Below are positions 1-5,859 of a stretch of 11,102 bases of DNA, piece after piece. The stretch's first letter is position 1. Every line of letters begins with the position of its first letter. A program made the translations under genes and the position numbers. Origin of the DNA: Deltaproteobacteria bacterium CG_4_8_14_3_um_filter_43_13 (GTDB taxonomy: Bacteria; Desulfobacterota; UBA8473); contig PFIF01000178.1 of assembly GCA_002782605.1 (NCBI GenBank), positions 245 through 11,346 on the forward strand, written 5' to 3'. The notes under the pieces are model-generated. The model was given only the letters and a program-made list of their open reading frames with translations, ran no database searches and had not been told where the DNA came from.

Positions 1-84
1 ATCTTTTTAATTTTGACTAGGTAACGACGCAACGGCGCAACAGAATTTTTCGGCTTTAAAATAGAACTATTAGATAAAAACATG

Positions 85-94
85 TGACATGTCA
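85..94. repeat. Perfect 10-bp palindrome downstream of the ligase gene
   Basis: TGACATGTCA reads the same on both strands, and the hexamer ACATGT occurs twice here (80-85 and 87-92). On the minus strand it forms TTGACA, a consensus -35 box, with possible -10 sequences (TCTAAT or TAATAG) 15-17 bases on. It could belong to a promoter for a leftward gene outside the window. I see no clear terminator for the ligase gene and no gene in bases 1-124. Confidence 0.3.
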
Positions 95-124
95 AGAAGA
101 ATTTTAATTCCAAATAAACCCTTT

Positions 125-1411
125 TTAAACCTTCCTTCTATCGTCCACCAGTGGGGCATCCTCAGGGATTGTCCCTTTTTTAACCAATTCAAGCTGGGGG
201 GTTACACGAATGGCAACTTTTAAATCATTTACCAATCTTTCCTTTATGCCTTCTAAGTTGAGGGGTTCTTTGTATTCAATCTTTATAGTAAGTTCATCGC
301 GAAGCTTTGGTCTTTCTACAATTATTTGATACTTACCCAATTCCGGATAATTATCGAGGACGTTGTCTATCTGTCTGGGAGAAATAAACATCCCCTTTAT
401 TCTTGGTATATCTCCCACACGGCCTAAGATTCGTTTGAGCCTCGGTGTAGTCCTTCCACAGGAACACGGCTCCAGATTTAAGCCTTCAGTGATATCCCCT
501 GTCCTATAGCGGATAATAGGCATAGCCTTCCTGCTAAAGTCGCAGCCGCATATCTCCCCACTTTCTCCCCAGGTTACAGGCTGTCCTGTCTGAGGGTCCA
601 ATATCTCTACAAGGACATCTGGATCAAGGTGCATACCACCGCCTTCTGGGCACTCAGCGGCAACTATCCCAAGGTCTGCTGTGCCATACAGTTCCCGGAC
701 CTTTGCCCCAAATGCTTCTCCTAATGCCTTTTTGCCGGCCTCTGTCCTTACCTCACCAAATACCTGGACCAGTCGAACAGAGAGGTCTTTATCTGGATCA
801 AGCCCCATCTCTCTTGCTGTCTCTGCCAGTTGTTGACAGAAAGTAGGGAATCCAAAAAGGATAGTGCAGTTGGTCAGCTTCATCACTTCTATATGTGTCC
901 TGGTCATGCCAACTCCCCCCGGAATTACTGCAGTACCAGCCCTTTTCATAGCCTCGTCTAAGAGTTTACCGGCAATTACCCAATTATAGTTAACTGTACA
1001 GTCCACGATATCATCTTTACGGGCACCCATGGTGAAGAGCGCCCTCGCTGCACCCTCCACTACGCAAACCCAATCTTCCTGTGTAAATGGATAGATGATT
1101 GGGCCTGGAGCGTAAAACATCTGGCTGAGCTCTACCGGGTCGACTGCTAATAAGTCTCCTAAAGGCGGGTTTTGAGCTTGAATTTCCATTATTTTGGGCT
1201 TTGAGATGAAAGGTATGCCCTTTTGATAGTCTTCAAAGGACTTAATATCCTCTGGTTTCACTCCAGCCTCGTTAAAACTCTTCTTGTAATAAGGAGAGTT
1301 TTTATAAGCGTATTTTAACTGTTTCTTTGCTCTATCTAATTGATGCTCTTTCAATCTTTCATGAGGCATGGTTTCCAGCTCTTTGCTCCAATATTTATTC
1401 TTCCCTGCCAT
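125..1411 (-). CDS. PaaK / coenzyme F390 synthetase-like adenylate-forming CoA ligase with degenerate P-loop
   Basis: A 428-aa protein of the phenylacetate-CoA ligase (PaaK) branch of the ANL superfamily; members activate a carboxylate as an acyl-adenylate and usually transfer it to CoA in the cytoplasm. Visible motifs are the N-terminal NSPYYKKSF region (38-46), LYGTAD at 241-246 (adenine-binding YGxxE region), YRTGD at 302-306, and LGRVGDIPRIKG at 329-340. Cys254, His261, Cys316 and Cys318 resemble a zinc site of PaaK/F390-synthetase relatives. The start at 1411 is chosen because AAAAGGAG lies 7 bases upstream; an in-frame ATG 60 bases further upstream gives an extension coded by a repeat. 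Oddities: the Ser/Thr/Gly-rich P-loop (SSGTTGKPT in PaaK) is replaced by FYAPGPIIYPFT (99-110), and the C-terminal EGK catalytic-lysine motif is not evident. The family is clear, but substrate and activity are not. It is transcribed divergently from the kinase operon. Confidence 0.85.
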   Translation of the reverse strand: MAGKNKYWSKELETMPHERLKEHQLDRAKKQLKYAYKNSPYYKKSFNEAGVKPEDIKSFEDYQKGIPFISKPKIMEIQAQNPPLGDLLAVDPVELSQMFYAPGPIIYPFTQEDWVCVVEGAARALFTMGARKDDIVDCTVNYNWVIAGKLLDEAMKRAGTAVIPGGVGMTRTHIEVMKLTNCTILFGFPTFCQQLAETAREMGLDPDKDLSVRLVQVFGEVRTEAGKKALGEAFGAKVRELYGTADLGIVAAECPEGGGMHLDPDVLVEILDPQTGQPVTWGESGEICGCDFSRKAMPIIRYRTGDITEGLNLEPCSCGRTTPRLKRILGRVGDIPRIKGMFISPRQIDNVLDNYPELGKYQIIVERPKLRDELTIKIEYKEPLNLEGIKERLVNDLKVAIRVTPQLELVKKGTIPEDAPLVDDRRKV

Positions 1412-1426
1412 TAAAATTCTCCTTTT

Positions 1427-1455
1427 ATTGTAACTACTCAGGCACAAAGTGGCAA
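1427..1455 (-). promoter_or_regulatory. Candidate sigma-70 promoter of the ligase gene
   Basis: On the minus strand TTGCCA (plus 1450-1455) is followed after 17 bases by TACAAT (plus 1427-1432), each one base off consensus. The caveat is that the predicted start point would fall in or just after the ribosome binding site, which would give an almost leaderless message. The -35 box lies inside the left arm of the GGCACAAAG repeat. This may be a chance match. Confidence 0.3.
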
Positions 1456-1537
1456 AGGTACATAGGCACAAAGCAGATCAGGGTCGTTTCGTTGTTTTTT
1501 CCTTCTTTGTGCCTATGTTACTCTGTGCCTTTGTGCC
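1441..1537. repeat. Imperfect inverted repeat of GGCACAAAG units
   Basis: Left arm 1441-1473 and right arm 1505-1537 are reverse complements at 27 of 33 positions, with perfect outer 9-bp and inner 14-bp blocks and a 31-base loop. Each arm carries GGCACAAAG or close variants two to three times, so it is also a short-period tandem repeat. It looks like a dispersed palindromic element rather than a terminator, since no T-run follows on either strand. Confidence 0.8.
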
Positions 1538-1592
1538 TCAAGCTATAGGCTTCATCTGATAGTATTCTTTGTAATTTTTAAGCATTTCGCTC

Positions 1593-1624
1593 GAATCCTT
1601 GAATCCTTAACCCCTTGAATCCTT
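1593..1624. repeat. Short GAATCCTT repeat cluster
   Basis: GAATCCTT occurs at 1593-1600, 1601-1608 and 1617-1624, the last two separated by AACCCCTT, a degenerate further unit. The result is an 8-bp tandem repeat of four units. No function is apparent. Confidence 0.7.
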
Positions 1625-1745
1625 TTCATCGACCAACTCTTTGAGAGATGAACCCTTTATAATAATATTTACATCTTCAGTCAAGGGAAAAATTAAGTTT
1701 GTGTTTCCTTAGTTAGTTCGTCTTGATGGTTAGTTATTTTCCGTC

Positions 1746-1775
1746 TTGACTTACTTCTTTTGATAAAGATATAAT
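1746..1775 (+). promoter_or_regulatory. Sigma-70 promoter of the histidine kinase / response regulator operon
   Basis: TTGACT (1746-1751) and a consensus TATAAT (1770-1775) are separated by 18 bases, which predicts a start near 1782 and a leader of about 24 bases. The octamer CGTCTTGA occurs at 1719-1726 and again at 1742-1749, the second copy overlapping the -35 box. This could be a direct-repeat operator. Confidence 0.7.
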
Positions 1776-1805
1776 TGCCAAGTCAATAGATTAGAAGAGG
1801 GTTTT

Positions 1806-3323
1806 ATGCCTTTTTTTTCATTCTCTCATAAAAATGAGTGGAGTCTTAAGACTAAATTCTATCTTATCTCAGGTTTTTTGATCCTGATGGTTATCATTAT
1901 GGTGGCTTTTTCTATTTACAGAGAGTACTGTTTAACAAGGGAGATTCTGGAACGGGGAAAGAAAGAGCTGGTGGGAGTGTTTGCGGTTTCTCTTTCCGAT
2001 GCCGTAATGAATGAGAAACCAGAGATGGGGAAGAAATGGGAGTTGTTAGATAACTATATTGGTCAGATTATGACTAACGAAAACTTGAATATAGGGTATG
2101 TAGTTGTTGCCGATACCTCGGGCCAGATAATAAGAGATCGTTATAATGAACCTTTCGAGGGATACAGAGAGGTTCATCTGGGTCAAACTACTTTGCAAGA
2201 TACTCTCCCTGGCAATACCATCACTCGAAGATATAAAGCTGACCAGGAAATGTTGGAAATTTCTACACCCCTTGTCCATGGATCTAAGATTCTGGGCGCT
2301 TTAAGGGTTGGGTTTCCTTTGCAGAATTTGCAGGACAATTTGCTCAAACGATATTTGGTTAAACCTTACAATGAAATAATTCTTTTAGCTGTCGGGCTTA
2401 TAGCCCTCACGTTCATTATCGTCTATGTCTTAATATTAAAGATTATCAAGCCTGTTCTGAAATTGACAGACGATCTGAGAGAGGTAAGCAGGGGGAATTT
2501 GTCCATCCGCTCTTCTATTAGCCACAAGGATGAAATAGGGTTTTTGAGTCAGGCTTTTAACACCATGATGGATAACCTAAATCAGGCTAGAAGGGAACTT
2601 AGGCGTACCCATGCTAACATGATTCAGACTGAGAAAATGGCAGCGATGGGGAAGCTGGCAGCGGGTTTAGCCCATGAGATCAATAATCCCTTAGGGGGTG
2701 TTCTAACCTGTCTTGAAACTCTCAGTCAAGACTCGCAAGATGAGGAGTTGAGGGCCAAATACTTTAACCTGATCCAAACGGGTCTGGAACGAATACGCAA
2801 GACAGTTAAACAACTCTTAAATTTTGGCAAACAAAGGAATTTTCAGCCCGAACCAACTGATATTAATATGTTGATGAACCGGACGTTGGAAATGACCTCC
2901 CATCACTTTTCTTTAAATCGTATTACTGTCAGAAAAGAATTTGATGAAGATATTCCAAAGATATCAGCAGATCCTCATCAGTTGATTCAGGTTTTTGTCA
3001 ATCTTATATTGAATGCCATCCAAGCTATGCCAGAAGGGGGAGACATTTGGATCAAGACCTGTCAGGAGGATGCAAATGTGAGTATAATAATAAGGGATAG
3101 GGGGTGCGGGATTCCAAAGGAAAACCTGGATAGAATTTTCGATCCTTTTTTCAGCACAAAGGAACACGAACAAGGGACCGGACTTGGTCTTTCTGTCAGT
3201 TACGCAATTATTCAGGACCATGCTGGAGAAATAGAGGTGGAAAGCGAAGAAGGCTTTGGAAGTCAATTCATGATCCTTTTGCCTATTAATCATCAGAAAG
3301 AAAAACCCATAAATCGTTTTTAA
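1806..3323 (+). CDS. Membrane sensor histidine kinase with periplasmic Cache-like domain, HAMP and NtrB-type transmitter
   Basis: A 505-aa inner-membrane kinase that should autophosphorylate on sensing an extracytoplasmic signal and pass phosphate to the regulator encoded next. The order is: transmembrane helix at about 17-37; a periplasmic region of about 150 residues (38-188) resembling a single Cache/PDC domain (YVVVADTSGQII at 98-109, STPLVHGSKILGALRVGF at 153-170); a second membrane helix at 189-212; HAMP to about 262; and the dimerisation/phosphoacceptor helix with AHEINNP, His290. The ATPase domain has an N-box around Asn403, DRGCGIP (431-437), FDPFFST (445-451) and GTGLGLS (457-463). 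All catalytic motifs are intact. AGAGG lies 5 bases before the ATG. The ligand is unknown; Cache domains often bind small organic acids or amino acids. Confidence 0.96.
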   Translation: MPFFSFSHKNEWSLKTKFYLISGFLILMVIIMVAFSIYREYCLTREILERGKKELVGVFAVSLSDAVMNEKPEMGKKWELLDNYIGQIMTNENLNIGYVVVADTSGQIIRDRYNEPFEGYREVHLGQTTLQDTLPGNTITRRYKADQEMLEISTPLVHGSKILGALRVGFPLQNLQDNLLKRYLVKPYNEIILLAVGLIALTFIIVYVLILKIIKPVLKLTDDLREVSRGNLSIRSSISHKDEIGFLSQAFNTMMDNLNQARRELRRTHANMIQTEKMAAMGKLAAGLAHEINNPLGGVLTCLETLSQDSQDEELRAKYFNLIQTGLERIRKTVKQLLNFGKQRNFQPEPTDINMLMNRTLEMTSHHFSLNRITVRKEFDEDIPKISADPHQLIQVFVNLILNAIQAMPEGGDIWIKTCQEDANVSIIIRDRGCGIPKENLDRIFDPFFSTKEHEQGTGLGLSVSYAIIQDHAGEIEVESEEGFGSQFMILLPINHQKEKPINRF

Positions 3324-3335
3324 GGGGGCTCCAGG

Positions 3336-4709
3336 ATGGAGAGAGGCAAGGTTTTACTTATAGATGATGAGCCTATCTTACTGGTAACAGTATCCGATGC
3401 TTTAGCCAAAGCCGGATATACGGTGGAGATGGCTGAAAATGGCCAAAAAGGGCTTATGATGTTCCAGGAGGGGTCATTTGATATAGTACTGTTGGACATG
3501 GTCATGCCTGATATGTCCGGTATGGATATTCTTAGAGAAATCAAGGGGCTGTATCCCCAAACAATTGTAGTCATGATTACAGCACATGGCACAATTGAAA
3601 AGGCTGTGGAGGCAATGAAGTTAGGTGTCCACGATTTTATCGCAAAGCCTTTTTCTCTCGATGAACTGATTTTGAAACTCCAAAATATCAGCTCGTTTCA
3701 GTGTTTAAAAGAAGAGAATGTCTATCTTCGTCAGCAGCTGGAGAAAAAATACCACTTTGGCAACCTGATAGGAAAATCCGATAAAATGCAGGAGATTTAC
3801 GAACTTATAAAAACCGTTTCACAAACAGACTCAACGGTTCTTATTCAAGGTGAGAGCGGAACTGGAAAAGAATTGGTTGCCAATGCCATCCATTTTAATA
3901 GCCGTCGCAAAAATGATCCTTTCATTAAGGTGAGCTGTGCTGCCCTGTCTGAGACGATTCTGGAATCGGAACTGTTTGGTCATGAAAAAGGTGCATTTAC
4001 AGGTGCAATTCAAAGAAAGCTTGGCCGATTTGAACTGGCAAATAAAGGGACGCTATTTTTGGATGAAATCGGCGATATATCGCCTACAGTTCAGATCAAA
4101 TTGCTGCGCGTTCTTCAAGAAAGAGAATTCGAGAGAGTAGGTGGTACTAAAACTGTCCATGTAGATGTTAGGATAATCAGTGCTACAAAATACGATATGG
4201 ATGAGATAAAGACTGAACGCCTTCGGGAGGACCTGTACTACCGTTTAAACACGATTGCTATTCAGCTTCCATGCTTGCTTGAACGTAAGGAAGACATCCC
4301 TCTTCTGGCTAAATATTTCTTTAATGAGTTTAGAGGAAGGACTTCCAAAAGCATACTTGGATTTACAGAGGGGGCATTGGACCTATTGGAACAATACGAA
4401 TGGCCTGGTAATGTTCGAGAGCTGAAAAATGTCGTGGAAAGGGCAGTAGCCATCTGCCGCACAGAGAAATTGCAAATTGCCGATCTCCCCCAGGAAATAC
4501 GGGAGATTCGGTTGAAAAAGAAGCTTATCCAGCACGAGATTGAAACCTTGAATAACGTATTAAAGGCTGTGGAAAAAGAATACCTCCAAAAAATCCTTCG
4601 AATAACACAGGGGCGGAAGGCTGAAGCTGCTGATCTTCTTGGTATAAGCCGCAAGACCCTGTGGGAAAAAATTAAAGAACACCAACTGTCTGACAAGTCT
4701 CCTTCATAA
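3336..4709 (+). CDS. NtrC-family sigma-54-dependent response regulator
   Basis: A 457-aa bacterial enhancer-binding protein that remodels sigma-54 RNA polymerase when phosphorylated. The receiver domain (1-120) has the acidic pair Asp10/Asp11, phosphoacceptor Asp54 (VLLDMVMPD), Thr82 and Lys104. The AAA+ domain (about 143-370) has Walker A GESGTGKE (172-179), the sigma-54 contact loop GAFTGA (219-224), Walker B GTLFLDEIGD (238-247) and WPGNVREL (357-364 region). A Fis-type helix-turn-helix ends the protein (about 412-448, GRKAEAADLLGISRKTLWEK). Every functional motif is intact. It lies 12 bp after the kinase gene, so the two form one operon and a cognate pair. The most obvious target is the sigma-54 promoter about 290 bp downstream of its stop codon. 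Confidence 0.97.
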   Translation: MERGKVLLIDDEPILLVTVSDALAKAGYTVEMAENGQKGLMMFQEGSFDIVLLDMVMPDMSGMDILREIKGLYPQTIVVMITAHGTIEKAVEAMKLGVHDFIAKPFSLDELILKLQNISSFQCLKEENVYLRQQLEKKYHFGNLIGKSDKMQEIYELIKTVSQTDSTVLIQGESGTGKELVANAIHFNSRRKNDPFIKVSCAALSETILESELFGHEKGAFTGAIQRKLGRFELANKGTLFLDEIGDISPTVQIKLLRVLQEREFERVGGTKTVHVDVRIISATKYDMDEIKTERLREDLYYRLNTIAIQLPCLLERKEDIPLLAKYFFNEFRGRTSKSILGFTEGALDLLEQYEWPGNVRELKNVVERAVAICRTEKLQIADLPQEIREIRLKKKLIQHEIETLNNVLKAVEKEYLQKILRITQGRKAEAADLLGISRKTLWEKIKEHQLSDKSPS

Positions 4710-4741
4710 CCACCAAGACACCTTTTTTGCAAAGCCCCCTC

Positions 4742-4757
4742 GTTACTTTTTCGTAAC
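4742..4757. promoter_or_regulatory. Possible distal activator site (GTTAC hairpin, first GTTACWTTTTC copy)
   Basis: GTTACTTTTTCGTAAC has 5-bp inverted arms. Its first 11 bases recur with one change at 4834-4844 (GTTACATTTTC). The two copies would sit near -276 and -184 relative to the predicted sigma-54 start point. This could be an enhancer site or chance in AT-rich DNA. Confidence 0.3.
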
Positions 4758-4833
4758 ATGGTTTGAATTTGAAATAAATCCTTCAAAAGCAAGGGAAAAT
4801 TCTATTTTTAAAGAAAAACGCTCGTCGAAAAAT

Positions 4834-4844
4834 GTTACATTTTC
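4834..4844. promoter_or_regulatory. Possible activator site (second GTTACWTTTTC copy)
   Basis: GTTACATTTTC differs by one base from 4742-4752. It lies within a short symmetric stretch, AAATG-TTA-CATTT. Its distance from the sigma-54 promoter, about 180 bp, is compatible with an enhancer. Confidence 0.25.
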
Positions 4845-4927
4845 TTCCCCTTTGGGCTATCCGTTTATGAGTTTACTGTTTTCCAGAAGATAGCTGACGT
4901 GAATATATTCAGCTTTTCAATAGTCCC

Positions 4928-4941
4928 TAACTATATAGTTA
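4928..4941. promoter_or_regulatory. Perfect 14-bp palindrome, candidate enhancer-binding site
   Basis: TAACTATATAGTTA is a perfect palindrome centred about 88 bp upstream of the predicted sigma-54 start point. Fis-type enhancer-binding proteins bind palindromes at roughly this distance, so it is the best candidate site for the adjacent NtrC-type regulator. Confidence 0.45.
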
Positions 4942-4996
4942 TTAAGGATATTTAATACTGCGATCTGATCCCAAATCATAGTCAGGAGATTTTTCA

Positions 4997-5012
4997 TGGC
5001 ATGCTTTTTGCA
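4997..5012 (+). promoter_or_regulatory. Sigma-54 (-24/-12) promoter of the ferredoxin gene
   Basis: TGGCATGCTTTTTGCA matches the consensus TGGCAC-N5-TTGCW at all but one defined position and has the obligatory GG-N10-GC spacing (GG 4998-4999, GC 5010-5011). Transcription should start near 5023. GCATGC is repeated on both sides of a T5 tract (4999-5015), overlapping both elements. An in-frame ATG at 5012 lies inside the -12 element and therefore upstream of the start point. Confidence 0.85.
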
Positions 5013-5053
5013 TGCTTTTTGTATTTAAAATTCTAGAGATGAGTATTGCCTCT

Positions 5054-5281
5054 ATGGTTCGGATTCTTATAAATGAGGAAAAATGTAATTGTTGCGGATT
5101 GTGCGTGGACGTTTGCCCCAATGAGATACTGATTAAGATAAAATATGGTTGTGCCCCCCTGATAACTGATGGAGAATGCTTTGGATGTGAGAACTGTATA
5201 GTAGTATGCGAGACAGGGGCATTGAGTATTGTTGGGGAGGGTGCTGAATTTTCAAGAGATGTAGATCCTTTAATTGATTGA
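5054..5281 (+). CDS. Small 2[4Fe-4S] ferredoxin under sigma-54 control
   Basis: A 75-aa soluble electron carrier with two bacterial-type [4Fe-4S] motifs: CxxCxxCxxxC at Cys11, 14, 17, 21 (followed by Pro) and at Cys42, 45, 48, 52. Extra cysteines are at 13 and 33. There is no signal peptide, so it should be cytoplasmic. The open frame begins at 5012, but that ATG is inside the -12 promoter box. ATG 5039 would leave a leader of about 16 bases without a clear ribosome binding site. ATG 5054 starts MVRILINEEKC, the usual distance to the first cysteine, and is preferred. The sigma-54 promoter next to a kinase/regulator pair suggests induction by that system. The redox partner is unknown; dissimilatory sulfite reductase, whose genes lie about 1.9 kb downstream, is one possibility. 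Confidence 0.9.
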   Translation: MVRILINEEKCNCCGLCVDVCPNEILIKIKYGCAPLITDGECFGCENCIVVCETGALSIVGEGAEFSRDVDPLID

Positions 5282-5292
5282 TAGAAATGTAC

Positions 5293-5313
5293 GGGCGGGT
5301 TTCAAACCTGCCC
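5293..5313. repeat. GC-rich hairpin (REP-like) after the ferredoxin gene
   Basis: Arms GGGCGGGTT and AACCTGCCC pair over 9 bp with one G-T pair around a 3-base loop. No T-run follows, so it is not a canonical terminator. It may attenuate read-through, stabilise the ferredoxin message, or be a REP-like dispersed repeat. Confidence 0.6.
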
Positions 5314-5363
5314 TACTAAAGATGTACCAATGTTTACAAATAAGGGAATAAGGAGGTGCCTAT

Positions 5364-5687
5364 ATGGCAGATTATTACATTAATATCTTTTTGGATAATG
5401 AAAAATCCAAGAAGATTGAAGACGCTGGGTTAGCGGATCAGGTTAAGGAGATAAGTGGTAAAAAGGCGATTCAGGTTGGTCTCACCCAGAAGGAGCATAA
5501 GAAGATTTGCAAGAGTTTCCCGAACATAACCACAGACTCTTCCAATGCCTGTGTGCTTCCGGAGGAGGCTGAGAATACTCTTATGGGTTTTGTACTAAAT
5601 ATGAGGACTCTGGATGTTATGAAGGCTGCTATAATGAAGCTTTATAACCCTCTCGCAGGCAAGGAGATCCGTTCAAAATTACACTGA
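5364..5687 (+). CDS. Conserved-looking hypothetical protein, 107 aa
   Basis: I do not recognise this family. The gene has an excellent ribosome binding site (AAGGAGGTG, 5350-5358, five bases before the ATG), so it is very likely translated, and probably strongly. The product is small, soluble and lysine-rich (MADYYINIFLDNEK at the start). It has two cysteines, Cys49 in KICKSF and Cys63 in NACVLP, 14 residues apart. It has no signal peptide or membrane segment. It lies 82 bp after the ferredoxin gene on the same strand and may be co-transcribed from the sigma-54 promoter. A redox or regulatory role is speculation. An 11-bp direct repeat (CTACTAAAGAT at 5313-5323 and 5696-5706) flanks it, possibly by chance. 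Confidence 0.8.
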   Translation: MADYYINIFLDNEKSKKIEDAGLADQVKEISGKKAIQVGLTQKEHKKICKSFPNITTDSSNACVLPEEAENTLMGFVLNMRTLDVMKAAIMKLYNPLAGKEIRSKLH

Positions 5688-5756
5688 TAATGTTTCTACT
5701 AAAGATCCCATCCAAAAGGAATTATTAGGTTTCTGGACGCTCTTACAAAAAAGTAA

Positions 5757-5785
5757 TTGACTTTTTGAAGGTGCGGTGGTATTTT
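5757..5785 (+). promoter_or_regulatory. Sigma-70 promoter before the 133-aa gene
   Basis: TTGACT (5757-5762) and TATTTT (5780-5785) are separated by the optimal 17 bases, which predicts a start near 5792. The operator-like inverted repeat at 5797-5814 immediately follows, in the position expected for repression. Confidence 0.5.
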
Positions 5786-5796
5786 GCAAAAGTTTG

Positions 5797-5814
5797 TGAA
5801 TGAGTATTCATTCA
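5797..5814. promoter_or_regulatory. TetR/FadR-like operator
   Basis: TGAATGAGTATTCATTCA has perfect 7-bp inverted arms around a 4-base centre. As I recall it, the operator consensus of the Bacillus subtilis TetR-family fatty-acid regulator FadR is TGAATGAMTANTCATTCA; this site deviates at one specified position. It lies at about +6 to +23 of the predicted promoter, so a bound regulator should block transcription. No TetR gene is in the window, so the regulator would act from elsewhere. Confidence 0.6.
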
Positions 5815-5859
5815 ATTTAAATTTATCGCTACGAAGATGAAATAATTGGGATATTTAAG

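Larger units (their letters stand above)
1412..1805. other. Divergent intergenic region between ligase and histidine kinase genes
   Basis: The region holds no convincing gene. From left to right it contains the ligase ribosome binding site, a weak minus-strand promoter candidate, a long inverted repeat (1441-1537), a GAATCCTT repeat cluster (1593-1624), and a rightward sigma-70 promoter (1746-1775). The only plus-strand reading frame (1327-1548) overlaps the ligase gene antisense and is a shadow. Confidence 0.8.
4710..5053. other. Regulatory intergenic region before the ferredoxin gene
   Basis: This stretch holds no supported gene. It contains GTTACWTTTTC twice (4742-4752, 4834-4844), a 5-bp-arm hairpin GTTAC/GTAAC (4742-4757), a perfect 14-bp palindrome (4928-4941) and a sigma-54 promoter (4997-5012). 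The layout, with possible activator sites upstream of a -24/-12 promoter next to an enhancer-binding-protein gene, is typical of sigma-54-controlled units. No terminator with a T-run is evident after the regulator gene. Confidence 0.7.

Noticed and set aside
1327..1548. Plus-strand frame of 73 codons
   Set aside because: It is antisense to the ligase gene and runs through the inverted repeat; it has no ribosome binding site or protein-like features.
1441..1624. CRISPR array suggested by short repeats
   Set aside because: The repeats are 8-10 bp with no unique spacers of regular length, and no cas genes are nearby.
4262..4792. Minus-strand frame of 176 codons opposite the response regulator
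   Set aside because: It is a shadow of the well-supported AAA+ and Fis-domain coding region on the plus strand.
4996..5028. A 10-codon frame (MACFLHAFCI) with AGGAG 7 bases upstream, resembling a leader peptide
   Set aside because: It lies across the sigma-54 promoter and mostly upstream of the predicted transcript start, so it would not be in the ferredoxin message.
5012..5053. Extended ferredoxin start at ATG 5012
   Set aside because: The ATG is inside the -12 promoter element, has no ribosome binding site, and adds residues not expected in a small ferredoxin.
5313..5706. 11-bp direct repeat CTACTAAAGAT flanking the 107-aa gene, suggestive of a target-site duplication
   Set aside because: 11-bp matches are expected several times by chance in 11 kb, and there are no terminal inverted repeats or transposase.
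5773..5788. Second possible sigma-54 promoter before the 133-aa gene
   Set aside because: TTGCA is present, but the required GG at -24 is absent: the only nearby GG pairs give the wrong spacing.
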